This document shows, piece after piece, positions 1-4,508 of a stretch of 5,212 bases of DNA. A model generated the notes under the pieces. It was not told the DNA's origin. It did no database searches and saw only the letters and a list, made by a program, of their open reading frames with translations. This DNA comes from an uncultured Lachnospiraceae bacterium (GTDB lineage Bacteria; Bacillota_A; Clostridia; Lachnospirales; Lachnospiraceae): contig CACZQE010000254.1 in NCBI GenBank assembly GCA_902783205.1, positions 1 to 5,212 of the forward strand, read 5' to 3'. The translations under genes and the position numbers were made by a program. Each line of letters opens with the position of its first letter. Positions within the stretch are counted from its first letter, which is position 1.

Positions 1-291
1 ATTAATTCAAGTTTGGATCCAGTCAACTTGTTGATGCTAATATTATAGTCTCTGAAAGAATTTTGTAAAAACAACTAGAAATTGTGGAAACAACAAGCGT
101 AGGTTGGGACAATAAAAAATAGAATACAATTGTGTGATAATTGTGAATATTATATGTAAAATACGAGCTTATTGATAAGAAAAAGTTACAAAACTGCTAA
201 AAGGGCAAAAAAAGAGGGAATGCAGCATAATGAGAAACAAAAAAATACACAAACTTCTCCTTTATACAGACAAAAGATTTCCGTAAAATTT

Positions 292-325
292 ACAATCAGA
301 AAAATGTAAGATTTTTTCTGATTGT
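292..325. promoter_or_regulatory. Perfect 13-bp inverted repeat upstream of the guaA-like gene
   Basis: ACAATCAGAAAAA (292-304) is exactly complementary to TTTTTCTGATTGT (313-325) across an 8-base spacer. The stem is AT-rich and no U-tract follows it, so it does not look like a normal intrinsic terminator for rightward transcription. Its right arm overlaps the putative -35 element of the guaA-like gene, which is where a repressor operator could sit. Seen: the symmetry. Inferred: an operator role. It could instead be a weak terminator or attenuator for transcription entering from the left. Confidence 0.5.
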
Positions 326-344
326 CCTTAAGGTATGATATAGT
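316..344 (+). promoter_or_regulatory. Putative extended -10 promoter for the guaA-like gene
   Basis: TGATATAGT at 336-344 reads as an extended -10 (TG at 336-337, then TATAGT, five of six consensus bases). Seventeen bases upstream is TTCTGA (316-321), only a three-of-six -35 match, as is common for extended -10 promoters. Transcription would start near 350, leaving a leader of roughly 85-90 nt. A TATGATA/TATCATA inverted repeat (334-340 and 351-357) brackets the -10. This is an assignment by eye. Confidence 0.45.
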
Positions 345-364
345 ATATGCTATCATATGTTATG

Positions 365-386
365 CGGCAGGCCGGAAGGACTGCCG
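365..386 (+). promoter_or_regulatory. Small GC-rich stem-loop in the guaA-like leader
   Basis: CGGCAG (365-370) pairs with CTGCCG (381-386) around a 10-base loop. It is the only GC-rich stretch in the leader and lies between the putative promoter and the ribosome binding site. No U-tract follows, so it is not a terminator as it stands. It could stabilise the mRNA 5' end. Its function is unknown. Confidence 0.35.
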
Positions 387-437
387 GATCAGGACAAGAG
401 GAAAGAACTTATATTTTAAGAAGAAAGAGGTACATTT

Positions 438-1415
438 ATGGACAGAAGACCGGACACTATGGAAAGAATCACTACACCGGAGCTGGCGCAGAAATATGTC
501 GACGAGCAGCTTAAGCTTCTGAAGGAACAGATTGGCGACCGCAAGGTCCTGCTGGCACTTTCGGGAGGCGTGGACTCATCGGTTGTGGCCGCGCTTCTGA
601 TCAAAGCAATCGGCCGCCAGCTGGTATGCGTACACGTTAATCACGGACTCCTTCGTAAAGGGGAACCGGAGCAGGTAATCCAGGTATTCCGCGAGGAGAT
701 GGATGCCAACCTGATCTATGTTGACGCCGTAGACCGTTTCCTTGACAAACTGGCAGGTGTCACGGATCCGGAGGAAAAAAGGATGATCATCGGCGGCGAG
801 TTCATAGATGTGTTCGCAGAAGAGGCCCGCAAACTGGACGGAATTGAATTCCTTGCCCAGGGCACCATCTGGCCGGATATCCTGGAAAGTGAAGCCGGTA
901 TCAAGGCACATCACAATGCAGGCGGACTTCCGGAAGATATGAAATTCGAACTGGTGGAGCCGGTCAAGATCCTCTATAAAGACGAAGTCCGTCTGGTAGG
1001 AAAAGCCCTTGGACTTCCCGACAACATGGTATACCGTCAGCCCTTCCCGGGACCGGGACTTGGCGTTCGCTGCCCCGGCGCTATTACAAGAGACCGTCTG
1101 GAAGCAGTAAGAGAATCCGACGCGATCTTAAGGGAAGAATTCGAGAAAGCCGGACTGGCAGGAAAAGTATGGCAGTACTTTACCGTAGTACCGGATTTCA
1201 AGTCCACCGGTATCACTGACGGTAAGAGAACCTACGCATGGCCCTGTATTATCCGCGCCATCAACACCACAGACGTGGTGGAAGTAACCGTAGAACATCT
1301 GGAGCCGGCACTGCTGGACCACCTGGCAGAACGGATCACATCCGAAGTAGAAGGAATCAACAGAGTCCTCTACGATTACACACCCAAGCCCCCGGCAACG
1401 GTAGAGTACGAATAA
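438..1415 (+). CDS. guaA: Stand-alone GMP synthetase ATP-pyrophosphatase subunit (GuaA without the glutaminase domain)
   Basis: The 325-aa cytoplasmic protein should adenylate XMP with ATP and replace AMP with ammonia to give GMP, the last step of guanine nucleotide synthesis. The PP-loop SGGVDSS is at residues 42-48, followed by HVNHGLLRKGE (66-76), QGTIWPDILES (141-151), HHNAGGLPEDM (159-169 region) and RQPFPGPGLGVR (200-211). The C-terminal dimerisation domain ends in the family signature KPPATVEYE. Bacterial GuaA is usually about 510-525 aa because a class I glutamine amidotransferase domain precedes this part. Here only about 25 residues do, as in the split archaeal enzymes. The ATG at 438 is chosen because AAGAAAGAGG (421-430) lies 7 nt upstream. 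The inner ATG at 459 has no such site. It appears monocistronic, with its own promoter and terminator. The glutaminase must come from another locus, or the enzyme uses free ammonia. The family call is near certain; the split state is what the sequence shows. Confidence 0.93.
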   Translation: MDRRPDTMERITTPELAQKYVDEQLKLLKEQIGDRKVLLALSGGVDSSVVAALLIKAIGRQLVCVHVNHGLLRKGEPEQVIQVFREEMDANLIYVDAVDRFLDKLAGVTDPEEKRMIIGGEFIDVFAEEARKLDGIEFLAQGTIWPDILESEAGIKAHHNAGGLPEDMKFELVEPVKILYKDEVRLVGKALGLPDNMVYRQPFPGPGLGVRCPGAITRDRLEAVRESDAILREEFEKAGLAGKVWQYFTVVPDFKSTGITDGKRTYAWPCIIRAINTTDVVEVTVEHLEPALLDHLAERITSEVEGINRVLYDYTPKPPATVEYE

Positions 1416-1441
1416 GAATTAAAAGAGTTTATACAAAAGAG

Positions 1442-1472
1442 AACCAGGCAGGAAGAGCTGCCTGGTTTTTTT
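1442..1472 (+). terminator. Rho-independent terminator of the guaA-like gene
   Basis: A perfect 10-bp stem, AACCAGGCAG (1442-1451) with CTGCCTGGTT (1458-1467), closes a 6-base GAAGAG loop and runs into seven T residues (1466-1472). It starts 26 bases after the stop codon and should end the transcript efficiently, so the gene at 1840 needs its own promoter. An A-rich stretch before the stem is weak support for bidirectional action. Confidence 0.95.
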
Positions 1473-1484
1473 ATGGGAGTTTTT

Positions 1485-1549
1485 CGTGTCTTTGGGGAGC
1501 GTGCTCTTTTGAGGATTCGTACTCTTGGGGAGCGTGCTCTTGGGAAAGG
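1485..1549. repeat. Tandem G-rich repeats: two 33-bp units, each of two 15-18-nt half-units
   Basis: Four consecutive segments begin with CGT(G/A) and continue with CTCTT or similar and a G-rich end: 1485-1499, 1500-1517, 1518-1532 and 1533-1549. Odd and even half-units are each spaced 33 bp apart. The longest exact copy is TTGGGGAGCGTGCTCTT at 1492-1508 and 1525-1541. Inside it GAGC-GT-GCTC is self-complementary. At the right edge GGAAAG-G-CTTTCC (1543-1555) is a perfect inverted repeat that runs into the next repeat array. The block starts just after the terminator. I have an unverified recollection of similar sequence being dispersed in Lachnospiraceae genomes. Confidence 0.75.
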
Positions 1550-1550
1550 C

Positions 1551-1843
1551 TTTCCATCAATTGATTTTGAAATTGATTTTTTACATGACAATGAAAAAAA
1601 TCTTTCCATCAAAACACAAATGTATTTCTATTTACATGAATTATTCTGCCTGTTTCCATCAATAGAGATTTTTTGCATATCTATCCATGAAAAAGAGAGT
1701 AGAGAATATAACCAAATATAATGATGAAATGATTTATACATGAAAAACTGCAAGAGTATACCATCATAATAATCTAGAGAAAAAAGTATACATGACATGT
1801 ATTTGAAAACGTCCATCAAAAATAAAGAGAGGGATTGACATGA
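1551..1843. repeat. Degenerate ~52-bp repeat array with alternating CATCA and CATGA cores
   Basis: Two related short motifs alternate. TTTCCATCAA-type sites have CATCA cores at 1555, 1607, 1657, 1762 and 1814. TTTACATGA-type sites have CATGA cores at 1584, 1635, 1686, 1739, 1791 and 1839. One expected CATCA site near 1710 is degenerate (ACCAAATA). CATCA-to-CATCA steps are 52, 50, 105 (two periods) and 52. CATGA-to-CATGA steps are 51, 51, 53, 52 and 48. The gap from CATCA to the next CATGA is 28-29 bp (25 in the last pair), and from CATGA to the next CATCA 22-23 bp. Sequence between cores is poorly conserved and AT-rich. The final CATGA contains the ATG of the nuclease-like gene. The first unit also holds AATTGATTTT twice (1559, 1571). 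This is not CRISPR: conserved blocks are only about 10 nt. A multi-site protein-binding array or decayed tandem duplication are the best readings. Confidence 0.7.
1788..1802. promoter_or_regulatory. 15-bp perfect palindrome, candidate operator of the nuclease-like gene
   Basis: ATACATG-A-CATGTAT is a perfect 7+1+7 inverted repeat ending 37 bases before the start codon at 1840. It is built on the fifth CATGA core of the array, the only one in which the core is extended into a full dyad. Its position suits a dimeric regulator, possibly autoregulatory. The promoter itself is unclear: TATAAT at 1717-1722 has no convincing -35. Confidence 0.45.
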
Positions 1844-2640
1844 TTGAGTATAACGGATTTTTAAGTATTTTAAAACAGGAATTATCAGAATTGAAGGAGT
1901 TGGAGGAGCATCTGACAGAGAAGTTAAAAGACACTCCGGAAGGAAGTCTTAATGTCCTGAAAAAGAAAGGTGGGATACCGCAATACTATCAGTATTTGGG
2001 AAATCGAAAAAGGAAATATCTTCCCAGGAAAAAGATAAATATAGCTTCTGCGATTGCACAGAAGGAATGTGACCTGGCAGTGCTTAAAATCATAACTAAC
2101 AGAATACGATACGCAAAAAAATTAGCGAAAGCATATGAAGAAACGGAAGACAAGTATTATGAACAGCTATCTGCTGAACGTAAAGCATTGATCACAAAAA
2201 CTTTTATCCCGGAACAGGAGTTTATTGATCAATGGTATAAAGAACATGCGGGCGGTCAGAATTCATATCCATATACAAAAGTGTTTTATACAGACAGAGG
2301 GGAGATGGTTCGCTCAAAATCAGAAAAAATGCTTGCCGATATGTTTTATAAAATGAAAATTCCTTATGTATATGAGCCAATGATAATTCTTCAGGATGGA
2401 AAAATAATGTATCCGGATTTTATTTTGTTGAACAAAAAACTTCGTAAAACTATTATCCTTGAGCATCTTGGCATAATGAATGATCCGCAGTATGTAGGGA
2501 AAGCAGTTGATAAGATTCATCTGTATGAGAGAAACGGATATTGGCCGGGAGATAAAATTCTGTTCACTATGGAGACTATGGAAGATCCTCTCGATGTACT
2601 GTTATCTAAGGAGATGTTAAGGAAAAACGGATTATTATAA
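1840..2640 (+). CDS. Hypothetical protein with C-terminal PD-(D/E)XK nuclease-like domain
   Basis: The 266-aa soluble protein has no signal peptide or membrane segment. Residues 8-32 are a Glu/Lys-rich helical, coiled-coil-like stretch. Residues 41-65 form a basic segment (KKKGGIPQYYQYLGNRKRKYLPRKK in part), then comes a charged helical region to about 120. Residues 158-245 carry a restriction-nuclease-like pattern: Glu162 in RSKSEKML, Asp193 in YPDF, and Glu208 in ILEHLG, where the usual ExK is E-H-L-G. HLYERNGYWPGDKILFTME follows (227-245). I recognise this as a type of uncharacterised protein seen in Lachnospiraceae, but know of no proven function. DNA cleavage is inferred from the fold pattern only. 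The start is supported by GAGAGGG (1827-1833), 6 nt upstream. The gene is visibly more AT-rich than its neighbours and sits behind the repeat array, suggesting horizontal acquisition. No methyltransferase or toxin-antitoxin partner is adjacent. Confidence 0.8.
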   Translation: MIEYNGFLSILKQELSELKELEEHLTEKLKDTPEGSLNVLKKKGGIPQYYQYLGNRKRKYLPRKKINIASAIAQKECDLAVLKIITNRIRYAKKLAKAYEETEDKYYEQLSAERKALITKTFIPEQEFIDQWYKEHAGGQNSYPYTKVFYTDRGEMVRSKSEKMLADMFYKMKIPYVYEPMIILQDGKIMYPDFILLNKKLRKTIILEHLGIMNDPQYVGKAVDKIHLYERNGYWPGDKILFTMETMEDPLDVLLSKEMLRKNGLL

Positions 2641-2642
2641 AA

Positions 2643-2657
2643 AACCAAGACATGGTT
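2643..2657 (+). terminator. Weak stem-loop after the nuclease-like gene
   Basis: AACCA (2643-2647) pairs with TGGTT (2653-2657) across a 5-base loop, starting two bases after the stop codon. The stem is only 5 bp and the following sequence (CGTATTATT) is a poor U-tract, so termination would be incomplete at best. Read-through into the radical SAM gene is possible. Confidence 0.25.
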
Positions 2658-2693
2658 CGTATTATTCAGGCAAATACGTTATAATGATCATTA
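2656..2693 (+). promoter_or_regulatory. Putative promoter of the radical SAM gene with overlapping 12-bp palindrome
   Basis: A perfect -10 TATAAT lies at 2680-2685, about 28 bp before the chosen start codon. A weak -35, TTCGTA (2656-2661), is 18 bp upstream of it. TAATGATCATTA (2682-2693) is a perfect 12-bp palindrome that overlaps the -10 and the likely transcription start. The short leader this implies (about 20 nt) just fits the ribosome binding site. The palindrome could be an operator; that part is inference. Confidence 0.5.
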
Positions 2694-2712
2694 AGAAAGG
2701 CAGGTGATCCGG

Positions 2713-3831
2713 ATGGAAGGGAAGAGAAAGGCTGATTTTGATATTCAGGACTATATGACAAAGGGAGTTGAACGTGTTGTGTCCGATGCGCTCAAAGCAA
2801 CCTTCAAGGACCCCAGAGAAAGTGCTTTTATGGTCAGGTTTGCCGCGGCAAGCCGGAAAGCATCCGGAAAGCGAAGGAGAGCTGAAGATGCCGGGGAGCA
2901 TATCCCACCCTTCCTGATCGCCAGTATCACCAGCGAATGCAACCTGCACTGCGCAGGCTGCTACTCCCGCTGCAATCATGCGACTGTAGATTCCTCTCCG
3001 GTAAGCCAGCTCACCGGTGAAGAATGGTTCAGAATCTTTGACGAGGCAGACGATTTGGGCATCAGCTTTATCCTGCTGGCGGGAGGGGAACCCATGCTGA
3101 GAAGGGATGTCATTGAAGCCGCCGGAAAGAAACCGGGGATCCTCTTTCCCATCTTTACCAACGGGACTTTCATGGATGAAAAGTACTTTGCTCTCTTTGA
3201 CAAATGCCGTAACCTTATACCGATCATGAGTATTGAGGGAGAGAAGGAGATTACAGATGCCCGCCGGGGAAGAGGTATCTTTGACCGGCTGATCGCCAAT
3301 ATGGATGAACTCCACAGGAGGGGACTGATCTTTGGCGCTTCTGTAACCGTGACGACGGAGAATGTAAGGGAGGTCTCCTCCGACAGTTTTCTGAAGAAAC
3401 TTTCCGACCGGGGCTGCAAGGCTGTTATTTTTGTAGAATTTGTCCCAGTAGCGGAGGACAGCAGGGAACTGGCCCCGGGCGATAATGAGCGCGAATATCT
3501 GGCAGATGAAATCGCCCGTCTGCGCCGGGAGCATCCGGAGATGGTATACATTTCCTTCCCCGGAGACGAAAAAAATTCCGACGGCTGTGTAGCCGCCGGA
3601 AGAGGATTTTTCCATATTAATTCACACGGGGGAGCCGAGCCCTGCCCCTTTTCTCCATACTCCGATGTAAATGTAAGGAGTTCATCACTGCGGGAAGTTA
3701 TGCATTCACCGCTTTTTACCGCGCTGCGGGAGGGGGACATCCTGATTGATGACCATGAGGGCGGCTGTGTTCTTTATGAGAAGCGGGAACAGGTGGAGGC
3801 TCTCATGTCTCAGACTTTGACCATGCGGTAA
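2713..3831 (+). CDS. Radical SAM protein with a C-terminal SPASM/twitch-like cysteine region
   Basis: The 372-aa cytoplasmic enzyme should bind a [4Fe-4S] cluster and cleave S-adenosylmethionine to make a 5'-deoxyadenosyl radical. The cluster motif C76-NLH-C80-AG-C83 is followed by GGEP at 124-127 (SAM binding) and the family-typical SIEGEKEITDARRGRGIF (173-190). Residues 1-60 are a basic helical extension. Cys292, Cys311 (EPCPF) and Cys352 (GGC) in the last 80 residues suggest an auxiliary cluster domain, but fewer cysteines are present than in a full seven-Cys SPASM domain. The substrate is unknown, and no small precursor peptide gene lies next to it. ATG 2713 is chosen because AAAGGCAGGTGATC (2697-2710) closely matches the 16S rRNA 3' end at good spacing. 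GTG 2704, three codons upstream, lies inside that site. The 3' end overlaps the convergent regulator gene by 22 bp. GC content resembles guaA and the two-component genes. Confidence 0.9.
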   Translation: MEGKRKADFDIQDYMTKGVERVVSDALKATFKDPRESAFMVRFAAASRKASGKRRRAEDAGEHIPPFLIASITSECNLHCAGCYSRCNHATVDSSPVSQLTGEEWFRIFDEADDLGISFILLAGGEPMLRRDVIEAAGKKPGILFPIFTNGTFMDEKYFALFDKCRNLIPIMSIEGEKEITDARRGRGIFDRLIANMDELHRRGLIFGASVTVTTENVREVSSDSFLKKLSDRGCKAVIFVEFVPVAEDSRELAPGDNEREYLADEIARLRREHPEMVYISFPGDEKNSDGCVAAGRGFFHINSHGGAEPCPFSPYSDVNVRSSSLREVMHSPLFTALREGDILIDDHEGGCVLYEKREQVEALMSQTLTMR

Positions 3832-4508
3832 CCGATCCCTATATGGGTCTGAATATAGCGGGGGGAATCAGGGTACGATTCCAGTTTCCTTCGCAGTGTG
3901 GCCATAAAGACCCGAAGGGAAGCGATGTCGTTATCCCAGCTGCGGCCCCAGATATTCTGGGTGATATAGGTGTGTGTCAGGACTTTGCCCGTGTTTCTGG
4001 CCAGAAGGCAGAGCAGCTTGTACTCTATGGGGGTAAGCTTGAGCTCTTCCTCCTCCCAGCGGGCGCAGCCTGCCGAGTAGTCAATGGTAAGCTTTCCGTT
4101 GGTATAGACTGAACTGTCGCCGACGGCGTCGCTTCTCATCAGAGAAAGACGGCGCACGGTGGCCCGAAGGCGGGCCAGCAGTTCTTCTACGGAAAATGGT
4201 TTTGTAAGATAATCATCGGCGCCTGCGTCGAGGGCCCGGATCTTATCCTCGTCTTCGCTGCGGGCGCTTATTACGATAATAGGCATGTTGGACCAGCTCC
4301 GGATCTGACGAATCACATCGATTCCGTCCATATCCGGAAGACCCAGGTCCAGAAAGACCACATCCGGATTGTGGGAAGAAGCCACAAGGAGGGCCTCGGA
4401 CCCGCTGTCCGCCGTATAGTATTTGTAATCATGTGTCTTTAAGGTCGTCACCATAAGATTGCGGATGGGTTTATCGTCCTCGACGACCAGAATTGCAGGT
4501 TTATTCAT
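3810..4508 (-). CDS. kdpE: KdpE-like OmpR-family response regulator
   Basis: The 232-aa cytoplasmic transcription factor has a receiver domain (residues 4-118) with acidic pair Asp11/Asp12, phospho-acceptor Asp54 in FLDLGLPDMDG, Ser81 and Lys103 in LTKPF. A winged-helix DNA-binding domain (about 133-230) contains the LTPIEYKLLCLLARNTGKVLTH-type segment, the recognition helix region SLRVFMATLRRKLE and the terminal GIGYRMV. Sequence is closest to KdpE by recognition. The canonical role is induction of the potassium pump kdpFABC, but no such genes are in the window, so the real target is unknown. The start ATG (4506-4508) overlaps the kinase stop by 8 bp, with AAAAGGTGA (minus strand, 4515-4523) 6 nt upstream, so translation is probably coupled. 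The stop lies inside the 3' end of the opposing radical SAM gene. No terminator separates the two. Confidence 0.93.
   Translation of the reverse strand: MNKPAILVVEDDKPIRNLMVTTLKTHDYKYYTADSGSEALLVASSHNPDVVFLDLGLPDMDGIDVIRQIRSWSNMPIIVISARSEDEDKIRALDAGADDYLTKPFSVEELLARLRATVRRLSLMRSDAVGDSSVYTNGKLTIDYSAGCARWEEEELKLTPIEYKLLCLLARNTGKVLTHTYITQNIWGRSWDNDIASLRVFMATLRRKLESYPDSPRYIQTHIGIGYRMVKV

Larger units (their letters stand above)
1..437. other. AT-rich non-coding leader region upstream of the guaA-like gene
   Basis: No convincing gene was found on either strand. The region is strongly AT-rich and full of stop codons. It holds three copies of AATTGTG (starting at 80, 128 and 139, the last two 11 bp apart) and two copies of AAACAAC (69 and 88). 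A short inverted repeat TCAAC/GTTGA lies at 23-34. Tiny open frames from ATG at 220 (29 codons) and 230 (18 codons) have poorly spaced Shine-Dalgarno sequences and are not called. I looked for a purine riboswitch core, which would fit a GMP synthesis gene, and did not recognise one. No remnant of a glutamine amidotransferase domain was seen. The promoter and stem-loops near the right end are listed separately. Confidence 0.7.

Noticed and set aside
220..309. Possible leader peptides starting at 220 (29 codons) or 230 (18 codons)
   Set aside because: The AGAGGG sequence is 2 nt from the first ATG and about 11 nt from the second, both poor spacings, and they lie upstream of the putative promoter at 316-344.
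1..437. Purine riboswitch or remnant of a glutaminase domain in front of guaA
   Set aside because: No purine aptamer core pattern and no amidotransferase catalytic motif was recognised in any frame of this AT-rich stretch.
1376..1612. 78-codon minus-strand open frame over the guaA end, terminator and G-rich repeats
   Set aside because: It runs through a strong terminator hairpin and antisense to the conserved guaA end; its Arg/Ser/Pro-rich product is typical of a spurious frame.
1473..1721. 82-codon plus-strand open frame across both repeat blocks
   Set aside because: It starts inside the terminator T-run without a ribosome binding site and merely translates the repeats. Its peptide repeats (FPSI, LHE) come from DNA periodicity, and the frame shifts between copies.
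1628..1819. 63-codon minus-strand open frame inside the AT-rich array
   Set aside because: It would start at TTG within the repeats, has no domain resemblance, and is explained by low stop density chance in repetitive DNA.
1551..1843. Possible CRISPR array
   Set aside because: Conserved blocks are only about 10 nt and alternate between two versions, the intervals are not spacer-like, and no cas genes are present.
2662..3615. 317-codon minus-strand open frame antisense to the radical SAM gene
   Set aside because: The plus-strand frame has clear catalytic motifs. The antisense product resembles no family and is a codon-bias shadow, as is the 254-codon antisense frame at 2976-3740.
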